Part shown: positions 11,404-22,893 of the stretch, piece after piece | Layout of the letters: the number at the start of each line of letters is the position of its first letter | How positions within the stretch are numbered: position 1 is the first letter of the stretch | Source of the DNA: Tillandsia leiboldiana | Taxonomy: Eukaryota > Streptophyta > Magnoliopsida > Poales > Bromeliaceae | DNA: 64,000 nucleotides | Reading direction: 5' to 3' | NCBI GenBank assembly: GCA_029204045.2 | Contig: CM055076.1 | Location: 18,223,269 to 18,287,268 of the forward strand | The notes under the pieces: generated by a model | What the model saw: only the letters and a program-made list of their open reading frames with translations | What the model was told of the DNA's origin: nothing | Databases searched by the model: none | Position numbers and translations under genes: made by a program

Positions 11404-13608
11404 GGGAAAAATATTTCGTGAATCCATTGAAACTTTTGGCGATGCGGGTGCAATTAACGGGAGACACAACACCGATCCCAGTAACTAAATAATTACATAT
11501 TTTATATCTAACGATAAACCTATTTTGATATAATTTTATTTTTTAATTGGACAGCTGAGTGGTGGCTACAATACGGTGGATCAGCAAAGCATTTAAAGAA
11601 AATTGCTGTGCGTGTTTTATCTCAAACAACGTCTAGTGGATGTGAGAGCAACTGGAGTACCTTCGCATTGATACATACCAAAGTGCGTAACCGATTAGCG
11701 TACGCTCGATTAGAGAAGCTAGTTTATGTCCACTATAATATGAGGCTCTGTTTAAAATGCATGCGAGCGGAGTATGATAGGGAAAAGGAATTAAAAATTT
11801 ATGATCCCTTAGATGCAAGCTTTATCAATGATGAATCAGACTCCATATTTGATTGGCTATAAGCCAAAGAGAATCAAGAGGATCCTTTGCTCGATGAGCC
11901 TTGAGATCCACCACGACCATTCAGGATAATTGTTGAGGAAGCATGAGTTAGTGATGCAGAAAGATGGGCTAACGAGAATATAGAGGGGTCTCATAATCAG
12001 TCTGGTAATGTGCAAGAACAAGCAGCTTTGGGCGAAGAATCACAAAATCCTGCGAATGACTTTGATGCAGAATTTGAGCGTCTTATGATGGGACCTCGAC
12101 ATGGTCGCCCACGTCGTACTCAAAGTCAATCGGAAAAAGAGAAGACATCGTCTATCGCAAAGAGACCTTCGACATCAGTCATTAGTGGTAAGGGTAAAAA
12201 AATTATGACATCGAAGGATCCATTAGATGCAGCTGATGCAATCTCGCTTGATGATGATAGCGATACATCGAAACCATCAGATTCTGGGTTACCACGGTCC
12301 AAAAATGAATGTAGCGATGACGATGACACCACCAATAGCAGTGGGGATGGTGGTGGGGATGGTGGTGAATGCATTCCACCAACACAACAGGAGGGTGGAG
12401 GCGAGCCGTGAGGGCAGAGGTGGTCTTATATTTACTGAAGAGCAAAATTTCACTCATGCCACTCAAGATGCTGATCATGGGTCGAGACCATAGTTAGTTA
12501 ATTCGCGAATTATTCGCGAATTATTCGCGAATTATTCGCGAATTATTGAGAATCCGAATTAAACGTGCTGTTTCCCACTTTTTCCAAAAATTCGGAATAA
12601 TTCGCGAATTTTTGAATCAAAAAGTATTATTCGCGAATTATTCACGAATTACGAATTTTTGGATGAAAAATTCGTTCTTTTTCAAAGCATAGTTAGTTAA
12701 TTCGCGAATTATTCGCGAATTATTCACGAATTATTGAAAATCCGAATTAAAATTATTTGTCGGAAATAATTTAAAATTATATTTTTTTTTGTTCTAAATG
12801 AATATTTTATTTATTTCTAAATAAATTGATTAAATTATTTTAAAAAATTATAATTGTTTATACTAATAGTATAATTTTTTTAATTTTTTTTTAATTTAAT
12901 AGCCGAATTTTTTATCCCGAATTTTTAATTAGTGAACGTATTATTTCCGTATAAATCACGTATCCGAATAATCGACGAGTCCATTTTTTAGCCGAATTTT
13001 TCAACGAATTTTAAAATTATGATACGAATTTTATTCGTATTATATCCGTACCGAATTTTTGCCGAATCCGAATTAACTAACTATGGTGGAGACCATGTCA
13101 AACATCTGGAGTGGTACATGATCGCAGAAGAGGTAATAGGTCATCACAACAAGATTATAGGGAGATGAGAGAGGGTTTGGAAGCGGTGTCAACTGGGCAC
13201 CCACGAAGGGATGATAATTTGTGCACACAGTTTGATAGTACTTCGGTTTCATTGTATCCCTCATATCAACATGGCTTTTATGGAGAGAGATATGATTATG
13301 ATCCATCCATACCTTCATATAGTGAAAGTTCGTATGCCGAATCGTATAGTGATAATACTGCATATCCACATTATCCTTATGATGTTGCAGTTCATATGCC
13401 AGTACAAGTGACTGTTGTCGATCATATCAGCGATCCAATTGCATATGGACATTACGTACGCCAATACAATGACATATATCACGAATATATGACTTTTTCA
13501 CAATACCAGGAATATTTATACCAATATTGTCAAATTAATCTGATATCTGCAGATCACACTATGCCATATGATCAACTGCGACAATCTATGTGGAATTAAG
13601 CAGTCTTC
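11404..13608 (+). pseudogene. hAT transposase, C-terminal part (A)
   Basis: Short exons (about 11404-11485 and from about 11554) lead into the hAT C-terminal dimerisation region, with SGCESNWSTFALIHTKVRNRL and RLEKLVYVHYNMRL (about 11638-11750). In standard hAT proteins this region carries the third acidic residue and the dimer interface. A long hydrophilic tail follows, rich in Asp/Ser (about 12240-12360) and then in Tyr/Gln (about 13250-13590), ending PYDQLRQSMWN before TAA near 13597. In-frame stops near 11860, 11900 and 11944, and the 597-bp MITE at 12489, break the frame. Part of the tail (SDPIAYGHYVRQYNDIY) is also found in H and B, which helps define the family. Confidence 0.85.
12489..13085. 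mobile_element. 597-bp MITE with 8-bp TSD nested in hAT A
   Basis: The ends are perfect inverted repeats of 17 bp, CATAGTTAGTTAATTCG and its complement. The flanks are GTCGAGAC (12481-12488) and GTGGAGAC (13086-13093), an 8-bp duplication with one change. Removing it restores the sequence found at the same place in copy B. The interior is AT-rich with tandem ATTCGCGAATT units. The left end is repeated inside the element at about 12688. No coding capacity is seen. The 8-bp duplication suggests hAT mobilisation. Confidence 0.88.
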
Positions 13609-13837
13609 TCTTTATAAATATGTAAATTTAAAAACTTATTATACTTGTGAATTTATTTATTATATTGTTATTTTTATTCTTTATGAAATATAGTTGTACT
13701 TTATATATATAAAAAATTATCAGTATGTTAATTGGTGAGTATAGTAAGCTATATATAGTCAATATTCATAATTTTTTGACTAAACAGTTCAAAACAATAT
13801 TATAAGAGCTTATTGGGAATAAAAAAAATAAAAAAAA

Positions 13838-13979
13838 ATCGTGCCAGAGCGTGCCACTGGGAGGTCATGCGTATCCATCGGCACGCAAGCGTGCCACGTG
13901 TCGGCACGGAAGCGTGCCCGTACCGTACCGTGCCAGGCGGCGAGCGGCACGCCCCCGTGCCACGACACTTAATTCCTTG
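13838..13979 (+). repeat. 3' subterminal array of hAT A
   Basis: The right end carries a different set of motifs from the left: CGTGCCAGAGCGTGCCACT, then GGCACGCAAGCGTGCC, a run of CCGTACCG, and GTGCCACGACACTTAATTCC at the terminus. The same right-end block is found at 22196-22334 (H), 46363-46502 (C) and, inverted, at 43806-43950 (B). Confidence 0.8.
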
Positions 13980-13987
13980 GTTTTATT

Positions 13988-15519
13988 GCATTCCTCTTCT
14001 CCACTTCTTGGGATCTGAATAGTATTTTTTGTCATGACCTGATTGATATCTCTCTCCTTTTATCATTCTTTCATCTCTTTAATGCTGACTTGCGGCGACC
14101 CCTTTCTTGCCTTTCTTCAATACTGGTCGTGGAAACTTTGCAATTTAGGTGTAGAGCACATCAAAGATTCAACAATTGAAGTATTGAACCCTTCATAACT
14201 ACCTTCAAAGTCTGGTGTTTTTAGGAAAGAGAAACGAAGAATAAAAATCATTTTAAGTTTGGCTCTTTGTGCCCTTTTTTCAACTATTTAACGAGAAATA
14301 TCTGGTTCCAATGAGTGATACCCAATTTGGGCTCTTGAGAAACTTGAAAGAATAAGAGATTAAGGGGTGCTTCTCGGGTACCCATAGATACCTGTTTAAT
14401 TGCGCTCTTTTGTGACATTTGGGCCACCTTCTATTAAGCTAAAATGTTAGGCTAAGTTGGTATGTAGTTTCCGAAAGTGACCTTCTTTGTTGATATTTTT
14501 TTGGTTAGGGTAATTATACTTAAGTCCCAAATTGTTCCCAACTGTTAAGTTATTCATGCTCTTCTAAACGAATAAGCTATGTTTTTGGGACGTGTTAGAA
14601 TTCCTACTTTAGTAAACTTTATGCAAAAAGGTGGGAGTAGTGTAGATAACTCTCTTTTAGTTTTAAGTTCCAAAAGAATTTCCCAATGTACAAACATGAT
14701 AATTTCACTAAAAGACAATAGACAAAGGGGTACATTTTCATGTACTCAAAAAGAAATCCATTTCATCTTTTTTCTTGCTCTTGAAGAGGTTGCGGCGACG
14801 CTGGCAGTGATAGCGGCGGAATTGGATACAAGATGGTGAGAGAACTCAAGCTCCTCCTCTCCCTTCTCCTTTTTCTCTCTGCCTTTCCCTTTCCTTTTGT
14901 TCTTCTTCTACTATTCACTTTTCCTTCTCCTTTTTCTTCTTCTTCTACTTCTTTCTCTCTTTGGACTTTTGAGGACCTCTCTATCCCTTCCTCTCTGTTT
15001 GTGGTCTATGTCCGTGTGTGTCCTCCTTCAATCTCCCTTTTATAGGCCTCCAAGGGGACCAAATTCTTGGATTTCCAGCGAATGTGTGACGACGGGATGT
15101 GATGGCAATGGTTCTGAGCGGCGGGATCCACGGTGGTTGGTGACAGGATGCACTGACATGACAGCTTGGAGTGGCAAGATACGTTGCGGGATCGGCAAGA
15201 TCCGTGATGGGCAGTGATGGGATGCAAGGACACCATGGTGATGGTGATGGCTTGGAGCGGCAGGATATGAGGCGGGATCGGCGGGATCCGCAAACTCGAA
15301 GGCAATAGGACAGGAGCGGCAGCGGGTTCTCGACAAGATCTTGAGATCTTTATAAAGGCGATGAAGGGATGCGTATAACACTGTTTTAGGCTCACAAACC
15401 TTTGAATTACCACAACTACAAGAGCCGGTCATGATGACTGGAAAGAAGTTTTCAAAACACAATAAGAGTCCATCCAACAGATGTGAAGCAAACTTAACGT
15501 GCTCCATCAAATGATGGGC
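13988..15519. other. Unassigned DNA upstream of TatC
   Basis: There is no recognisable gene. The 14830-15050 part is C/T-rich and gives low-complexity Leu/Ser/Phe-rich frames. The 15060-15320 part carries repeated GGCGGGATCC-like and GATGGGATG-like units. A TatC transit-peptide exon could lie here, but I could not identify one. Confidence 0.35.
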
Positions 15520-16130
15520 GCTCTTAACTTGCAATTCCAACCAGTTCTTCCGCAATTACATGCACCGGCACCACAAAACTCACCAAAGGCAAAGACAAAC
15601 AAAGAGAGGCATTTGACCTAGATAGCCACCTAGGGCCAAATGATTATGAGACACTTAGAAGGAATGCTAGCACCCATGTAGAAAATCCTAGACCCCTTAG
15701 TGGATGGCACCAGGGCATTAAGATCAACATAGATGACTTTGAGCTACTTTGGTTGGTACAACAAGTCATCAGATCTTCTGGTCTGATGACTTTGATTTGC
15801 TAAAAAGAAGCTAGTAGGTCAGGCAAAACTTCATTGGGCTGCCATTGTAAGGCAACTTTTAAACATGGGCAACGGTCTGTATAATTATTGAGTTGAGATA
15901 AAAGAAAAGGCTCAAACAAAAATACATCTCAATGTCTTGTCAAAAGCAACTAATACATAAACCACAAATTGGTTGCTTGCCGATGAGTTTCTTGAGTTTC
16001 TTGCTTAGTTATATAGTGCCAAACAGTTATCAAGTGGAAAGAATTCCCTGATGATAAGAAAGTTAAATTTGCCACCCTCAAATTGATGGGTCAGGCCTTA
16101 GTCTGGTGTGATCATTTTATTTGATTTTTC
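15520..16130 (+). pseudogene. Ty3/gypsy gag relic
   Basis: Short, broken frames include EFPDDKKVKFATLKLMGQAL followed by VWCDHF (about 16042-16120), which is the wording of the retrotransposon gag domain in plant Ty3 elements. A separate frame near 15550-15610 has a Pro/Gln-rich start such as a gag N-terminus. No LTRs or target duplication were found, so the extent of the relic is uncertain. Confidence 0.5.
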
Positions 16131-18477
16131 GTTTGTGTCAGCATTGCAGTCCTCTTTGTATATATAAGTTACTTGAAATAAAATACGTGGTGTACAGTTT
16201 GGGTCATTCTTGGAGATATCACGGAATTGGTGTTTAGGAAAGAGAGAGAAGAGTTGTCAAATCCTACTGAATACAACAAACTTAATTGTGTACTGTGTTT
16301 TACCCAATAACAAATTAGGCCCATATATAGGACTCTTTCTACATTAGATGAGAAAGAAACGGTTGGTGTTTGAATCGGGTTTTGAGTCGCTCATGATGGG
16401 CAAATCCGACCCTACCCATTAAGTTAATGGGTTGTTTCCTTGATTGGTTGAGAAACTACCCTGCACTACTTGCAATTACCTCCAGAGAGAGGAAAAGAAG
16501 AATGATGAAAATTTTCCTCTTACGCTCAAAAACTTTCTCCAAATTACTATCTAACAGAAGAAAAATTCCAAAAAGTTCACTCTCTTTTCTTGGTGCATTT
16601 GACATTTGGATTGTGGAAATTAGTGCAATTTCCATCTTGCGATCTTGCGCTTGACCTGTTGGAACGAGTGGTTTGGTTTGATCCTACTTTATCACGTTCC
16701 TTGAATTGCAATTGAGGATTCTAGAGATTTTTCTTGCTTTCAAAAACCAATTTCAATCCCTCTATCCTACTCAGTGAGGAAAAGACTACGTTAGGAAATA
16801 GTTTGCTTGCAAGGGTATATTTAGAATTTTTGTCGTGTTAGAGGTCAGACACGGAATCTATAATCTATAACTATACACTGGAGTCCATGGATTTCCCGGT
16901 ATTTTAGAGAGCCACATCAACAAATAAAGTCTAAACCAATGGGAACTTGCAACATATCCAATACAAATATTGGATGCACCCGGTGCTTCGTGGACTAACT
17001 CTAAAATATACATAAAAGATAAATTTATATAGTGTAATGAAATATTTAAATATTGTATATTACATATATAATATTATATTTTATTTTAAATTACTAATCT
17101 TTAGATATTCCTTCTATTATAAGCAAATTATTTGGACATTCTATGAATGACATGGTGGATTAAATTCAGGCAATAATTACTCTCATCCCAACAAAAAGTA
17201 GTGGAGGTTAGAGATAAATTGTTGCTTGGGCATAATGTACCACCTCATCTTAGACCATTAAACTATTTTTTTTCATTCATTTCAGTATTCAATCTTAACC
17301 ATCTATTTATTTGAAGCATTGAAAGATTATTTTTTTTTAAGAGGTGCATTTTTTTTTTTAAAAAATGGTCTACAGGTGAAGTCGTGGACCGGTTCCAAAT
17401 AATTATAATATGAAGATTTTCTAATTATTAGAAGTGAAGACCCGCAACTATTCCCCAATTTAAAATTGATCCCTCAACTTTAACTTATTGTAATTAAAAT
17501 TTTTTAATTTATGTCTATCAAATAAAACTACAATAAATATGATAGGATATTAAATTTAATAAGTTTTTAATAAAAATAACTAAAAAACTTCATTTTTAAA
17601 AAAATTAAAAATTAAGGTGTTAATAAAAAGTTCAAGTTGAGGTGTAATTTCAATATTACCTATAATTTACGTGGTTTCCATATAATTTTATGTTAAAAAA
17701 ATTAAAACCTACTTTGATAATTGTAATTTATAGTATTTAAATAATTATGAATTATATATAACTTAGAATAGTTTTTTTTTTCGGTATAATTAATTTTTAA
17801 GGCTATTTAATATCTAAAAAATATATTTTAACCAACTATATATATTTTGTTTTGATAATATTTAATTTTTATTTACAAAATTGAAAAAATATTTAAAGTC
17901 AAATCATAAAAATAATTATTATACAAGTATATAAATTATCGGTTGTGAAGCGCGGGAGTTAGACTAGTTGAGCCAATAAAATCATATTGATAGTAGATGT
18001 TTTAAAATAATGGGTGCATTATATCAAAATGTAATCATTGGAGAGTTTAGCATACATTGCATTCCTTTAAAGGTTAAACTTTGCCATAAACAGAATGATA
18101 TATTTTTGGCTTTGAAGAAGGTAGAAATAAAAATCATCAAGAGGATCGTGTATAGGTTCTTTCAGACACATCTTCATAGTCTAATTTTTAATATTTTGTA
18201 AAGTGTGAGACATGAATTGCAAAATTGTGACGTAATACTCATGATAAATTCTATGTAGCCTAGCAACTTACATTTGATGATTTGGTATTTTATAATGCTG
18301 AAGATTAGTAGTTAATATGTTGTATGTGGTAATTTGGTACATCATAATACTAAAATTGGCAGTTGATGGATTATATTTGAAAGACTTCTGAGCTTGGATA
18401 TTTTGCTTATGGTGTATTGTGATGCAAACAAATGGGAGATGCTTGCTAATCATGCACACTGATAATTTGTCCTGCAG
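16131..18477. other. AT-rich DNA ending in the TatC splice acceptor
   Basis: No gene is recognised. From about 17030 to 18240 the sequence is strongly AT-rich and intron-like. The last bases, TCCTGCAG (18470-18477), form a good acceptor for the first visible TatC exon. Most of this stretch is probably upstream intron. Confidence 0.45.
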
Positions 18478-18770
18478 CTGATCAAGATTCAATAGAAAGT
18501 GCCAAACAGGATGATGGACAAAGCCCTCTATATAATTTCCTTTATCCGAGCAAAGAGCTACTTCCTGATGATAAAGAGATGAGCGTCTTTGACCATTTGG
18601 AGGAGCTTCGCCAGAGGATTTTCGTCTCTGTTTTGGCTGTAGGAGCTGCAATCCTAGGATGCTTTGCTTTTTCCAAGGAGCTGATTAAACTTCTTGAGGC
18701 ACCTGTTAGTGCACAGGGAGTTCGCTTTTTGCAACTATCTCCTGGGGAGTTCTTCTTTACAACTCTCAAG
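18478..18770 (+). CDS. TATC: Chloroplast TatC, first exon visible in the window
   Basis: This exon encodes 97 codons plus two bases of a split codon. TatC is the multi-pass thylakoid subunit that, with Hcf106, binds twin-arginine signal peptides and then recruits Tha4 for transport of folded proteins. The exon covers the stromal N-terminal segment (YNFLYPSKELLPDDKEM), the conserved signal-peptide-binding stretch FDHLEELRQRIF and the first membrane span (about 18615-18670), ending SPGEFFFTTLK. The acceptor is TCCTGCAG at 18477 and the donor AAG|GTAAAT at 18770/18771. Plant TatC precursors are about 340-360 residues. About 75-100 N-terminal residues, including the transit peptide, are missing and must come from an upstream exon I could not find. 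The next exon lies 39.9 kb away. Confidence 0.95.
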
Positions 18771-19101
18771 GTAAATATAAACAAATTGGCCATACACTTC
18801 TATAATTTCCTAGCAGGATAGCCATTCTATTTTCCCTGTTTTATAATTTATCTTGCTGATCGCATCAATTTATCTGTAACCTGATTTGAAAACCTTAAAA
18901 TATTTTTCTTTATTCCCTTCAGGTTCACTTTTTTTCACTTCATTTGTACTGAATTACTTGTTTATCCCTAAATATCTCTTGTTAGTGATGGCTGAGTTAT
19001 GGAACTTTTTAGTTTGCTCTCTCTTCTTTAGTTTGATTGATGGAAATTATGAGAAAAGTGGCTAAGAATCGACAAACTTGGAATAAGAATTTGGAAGTTC
19101 T

Positions 19102-19301
19102 TGTTATGATCAGTATTCGTATTAGAATTAGAATTTTTATTTTAATTTATTTTTTCTCTAGGATTATTATTATTTATTTACTTTGATTTGTATTATTTTA
19201 GTATTCCTACTCAAATTAGGGTTTCTAGATGCTTATAAATAAGAGGTTAAGCCCTTTTTTTAGCTTTCGTCAATTAATTTCATCAATAAAAAAAAGTTAA
19301 G
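19102..19301 (+). repeat. Possible solo LTR in the native intron remnant
   Basis: This 200-bp stretch begins TGTTATGATC, has a TATA-like TTATAAATAAGAGG (about 19234) and ends in an A-rich tract with AATAAA (about 19285). GTTCT occurs on both sides (19097-19101 and 19302-19306). It does not end in CA, so the call is weak. Confidence 0.3.
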
Positions 19302-19514
19302 GTTCTTATGCAACGACCCGGCCCACTAGCAATAATAACTCGTTGGGCCCAAACCACAACCCAAAATGCTTAAGACCAGTTATTATTACTCGTGCCCATG
19401 TCTCTTATATATCCAATCACAACTCCATTCCCATCCGATGTAGGACTATTGGGGTGTCACATCTTACCTCGCTGGCTCTCTTCTCCGATAAAGAAGAGAT
19501 TGCTACCAGTTTAC
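19302..19514. other. Unassigned intron sequence left of element F
   Basis: There is no coding content. GATGTAGGACTATTGGGGTG followed by TCAC near 19437 resembles stretches common in plant LTR elements, so part of it may be another relic. The last five bases, TTTAC, are the target duplication of element F. Confidence 0.35.
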
Positions 19515-19961
19515 TGATACCTCTGATTCCACGAGCTATAGTAGAGAGCTCTAAGTGGAGCTCGTGTACCCTCAACAATGGCAGATTGTAGAAATTGAAG
19601 GAATAGAGAAGAGAAAAAGAGAGAGAGAGAGAGAGAAATAGAGCAAGGAAAGAAGAGAATGAAGAAGAAGATTTGTATTAAGTTCCAAAACTGGATCAAT
19701 TACAGGAATCATCGCTATTTATAGCTAGGCTAAATGGCAATTGCGTAATTAAGTAGAAAACAATAGTTCGGTGTCCGAATCATTAAGGTAGTTAGAAAGC
19801 TGTTAAGGTGGTTGGGAAATGGATGAATAGTTGTGATTCGTGGTTGGGAAATGGATGAATAGTTGTGATTCTCTTGGTGCCCGTAATATTCGACGGCCCA
19901 TTTTCAGTGATTGAAGAATACCATTGCACAGTGTGAGAAGAGATAAATCACAGGTGTGCCA
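19515..19961 (-). repeat. 3' LTR of chromovirus F
   Basis: This 447-bp LTR has a GA microsatellite near 19619-19637 and a local duplication of about 39 bp (19811-19849 and 19841-19878, GTGGTTGGGAAATGGATG). These partly explain why it is longer than the other LTR, and the two differ at many positions, so F is old. Confidence 0.92.
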
Positions 19962-19974
19962 GTGCCCCCTCCTC

Positions 19975-21419
19975 CAGAAGATCCTTGTCCCCAAGGATCA
20001 AAATGTGGGTATCGCTATTGAAGTTCATGGAGATACTCCCAAGTGGCATACTCCACTGGGTTGTTGAACCAATGGATTAAAAGTTGCGTCGCCACCTTTC
20101 TGCGATGATTTATTAGACGTTTACCCAACACAGCCAAAGGTTCGATTAGCAGCTGACCTTCTGAGTTAATAAAAGCAGGTATTGTTGGCGAAGTTTGAGC
20201 AAGGCCAATTTTCTTCTTTAATTGTGAAACATGAAATATGTGGTGATCTTGGCATTTTTAGGTAGTTGAAGCTTGTACGCCATGGGACCAACTCTAGCTA
20301 GTACTTTGAAGGGTCCAAAATATTACGGAGATAACTTTTGAGTTTTGAGACTTGTGCTTGTGAATTGATATTTGTTTATAAGGATGCAACTTAACATATA
20401 CCCAATCCCCAATTTGAAACTCTTGTTCAGTTTGACCTCTGTTTGCATTCTGTTTCATTCTATTCTGAGCCTTAGCCAGATTGCCCTTTATCAACCTAAG
20501 AGCAGCTTCTCTGGTAGTTAGTGTTCGGTCCACCGAATCCATAGAAGAGTCACCAGCTAAGTACGGAATGTGCAGAGGTGGAGATTGGCCATAAACAACC
20601 TCATAGGGGGTAGCCTTTGTAGAAGAATAGAAAGAGGTATTGTACCACCACTCTGCTAATGATAGCTATTTAACCCAATTCTTTGGTTGATCCCCAGTCA
20701 TAAGTTTCCAAGCACCTATTAACAACTTCGGTTTGCCCATCAGATTGAGGATGGTAGGCGGTTGTGAGATTTATCTGAACATACAACTTCTGAAATAACT
20801 CTTGCCAAAATTGACTGAGAAAGACTGCACCTCTATCACTGACAATGCTTTTCGGTATTCCATGTATCTTGTAAATGTTGTCTAAAAATAATTGAGCTAC
20901 GGTTGAAGCAGTGTAGGGGTAAAGACAGTGCTAAAAAATGAGCATACTTGCTAAGCCTATCAACCACAACCATAATCACATATTTTCCTTGAGAGGGAGG
21001 CAGCCCTTATATGAAATCCATAGAAATTTCAGTCCAGATGTTATTTGGTATGGGCAAAGGTTGTAGAAGGCTTGCTAGAGCTAATGTCTCATATTTATTT
21101 TGCTGACATACTGAGCGTTCTATGACAAATTGTTCAACTTCTTTCTTGAGCCATTTCCAATAGAAATTGCTCTTTAGTCTCTTAGCAGTGACCTCTAACC
21201 TAGAATGCCCTCGTAAGCTTCTGCTATGGAAGTCCTTAATTAACCTCAGTCTCAGATTTGGAACATTTCCCACTACTAGTTTCCCTTTTCGTTTAAGTGG
21301 ACCTTGTGTCCATGTGTAATGTGACCAAGAATGTTCACCTAATTGCCTCTCTTGTAGGATTTTCTTAATTCTGTCATTTTGGTTCAAACTAAGCTTGATT
21401 TGCTCCAGAAGATCAGTTC
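19975..21419 (-). pseudogene. Integrase and chromodomain of chromovirus F
   Basis: Read from 21419 leftwards, the RNase H-integrase linker and zinc finger come first (LRLRLIKDFHSRSLRGHS, then VCQQNKYE, about 21250-21090). The integrase core with WTEISMDFI (about 21010) follows and continues, with frameshifts, through PQSDGQTEVVNRCLE (about 20750-20710). A post-core segment has GDWVYVKLHPYKQ (about 20380-20420). A chromodomain with RRKVATQLLIHWFN and YATWEYLHEL lies at about 20030-20120. The frame ends FDPWGQGSSGGGG against the purine tract. A chromodomain here is diagnostic of chromoviruses, which use it to target chromatin. The integrase frame has several stops. Confidence 0.85.
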
Positions 21420-22334
21420 CAAGGAAATAAGTGCAGCCCCGTGGCGCTCGGCACGGGGCGGCACGGTACAGGGGGGGTATCTTAGCCCCCTCCCGGTCTC
21501 GGCGATACCCTGTGGGTATCGCGCGAGACAGCGCGATACTCACAGGGTATCACCCCCGTGCTGTTCGTCTTTTTTTTTTTTTTTTTTTTTTTCAAGAACA
21601 CCTATTATTGTTTTTTTACTTTTTGTTTGACCGTACCATCTTTTTTTGTTTTTGTTTTTTTCCTCTTTCCACCTTGGTTTTTGTTTTGTTTTTGTTTTTG
21701 TTTTTTTCCTCCTTTTCTCTTTGCACCCGTATAAGTGATTGTACTATTTATATGGCAGTACAAGTGGCTGTTATCGATCACATCAGCGATCCAATTTCAT
21801 ATGCACATTACGTACGACAATATAATGAGATATACTAGCAATATATGACTTTTCTACAGTACCAACAATATTTATACCAACGTTGTCAAATAAATCTTGT
21901 ATCTGCAGATCACAATATGCCATATGATCAACCGCGACGATCTATGTGGAATTAAGCAGTCATCTCTCTGTAAATATGTAAATTTTAAAAATTATTGTAC
22001 TTGTGAATTTTATTATTATATTGTTATTTTTATTCTCTATGAGGTATAGTTGTACTTTATATATAAAAAAAGTTACCAATATGTTAATTGGTCAGTATAA
22101 TAGGCTATATATAGTTAATATTCATAATTATTTGACTAAAAATTTCAAAACAATATTATAAGAGTTTATTGGAAACAAAAAAATTTAAAAAAACCGTGCC
22201 AGAGCGTGCCACTGAGAGGTCATGTATATCCATCGGTACGCAAGCGTGCCACGTGTCGGCATAGAAGTGTGCCCGTGTCGTACCGTGCCAGGCGGGCAAC
22301 GGCACGCCCCCGTGCCACGACACTTTAATCCTTG
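21420..22334 (+). mobile_element. hAT deletion derivative H (915 bp)
   Basis: It starts CAAGGAAATAAGTG and ends with the complement of CAAGGATTAAAGTGTCG. The flanks are ATCAGTTC and ATCAGTAT, an 8-bp duplication with two changes. The left 310 bp match the 5' end of hAT A (palindromes, then T run). The right 590 bp match its 3' end, including the last part of the transposase (DHISDPISYAHYVRQYN to PRRSMWN) and the 3' palindromes. The junction is near 21730-21750. Everything between has been deleted, leaving a non-autonomous element that kept both ends. Confidence 0.92.
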
Positions 22335-22371
22335 ATCAGTATGAATTACTGATATTGCTTGTAGAGAAGGT

Positions 22372-22857
22372 TGTCAGGGACTTAACTTTTTCAGCGGATT
22401 TCTCCTTTGCAACCTACCATACTCCAAAGGGGAATAACTTCGTGAGGTTTTACTACATCCATCTAGAAGCTTCTTCTCGTATCTCAAGACATTAGACGCG
22501 GAAGCCGAAGAGTCACGAGCTTGTTCAAGTTTCTAGGGTAATAAATGTAGGACTCTTGGGAGCTCGTAGCCTCCCCTTTTAGCTTATGCTTGTACGCCAC
22601 TTGGCATCTTTTCATTAGGCATATGGGCGGCGAGTGGTCTATAAAAGGTTGTGACCTCCACCCCCATAGGATAAGTAAGGATCAGTTGTACTTTTCTAAT
22701 TCCAGAAATATAATTCCTCTTCTTCAAACTCTCTCTTGCACTCTAACTTAGGGCGAGTAGGTCCAGGTTCGCAAGAGAAGGTGTAGGCTTGCTCACTTCG
22801 TGAAGGAAGGCGAGCGCCGCGCTGACTTTTCAAGCAATTTCGCTTAAGTCCGTGACA
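22372..22857 (+). repeat. 5' LTR of chromovirus G
   Basis: This 486-bp LTR has a TATA-like CTATAAAAGG at about 22639. It differs from 27254-27739 at roughly seven substitutions and no indels that I could see. Confidence 0.95.
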
Positions 22858-22893
22858 GTTGGTATCGGAGCGACGTTCGGGAGCTGGGAAACC

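Larger units (their letters stand above)
8546..13979 (+). mobile_element. Full-length but decayed hAT transposon A
   Basis: The element is 5,434 bp with an 8-bp target duplication GTTTTATT (8538-8545 and 13980-13987), the hAT hallmark. Its ends are imperfect inverted repeats: CTGGGATTGAAGTGTCG on the left and the complement of CAAGGAATTAAGTGTCG on the right. Inside each end lie arrays of short palindromes (CGGCAC/GTGCCG and, on the left, GGTATCG/CGATACC), followed by a run of about 25 T on the left. It encodes a hAT transposase with BED finger, DUF659-like core and C-terminal dimerisation region, all broken by stops. A 597-bp MITE is nested at 12489-13085. Confidence 0.95.

Noticed and set aside
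14833..15045. Leu/Ser/Phe-rich frame as a TatC transit-peptide exon
   Set aside because: It is low-complexity CT-rich translation, has no donor in the right phase that I can support, and no likeness to plant TatC N-termini.
19102..19301. Confident solo LTR call in the native intron
   Set aside because: Flanking GTTCT repeats fit, but the right end is not CA and a 5-bp match can occur by chance, so only a low-confidence entry is kept.
22367..22371. AAGGT as a perfect 5-bp duplication for chromovirus G
   Set aside because: The right side reads AGGTG after the LTR end, so only AGGT is certain; the fifth base overlaps the terminal A of the LTR.
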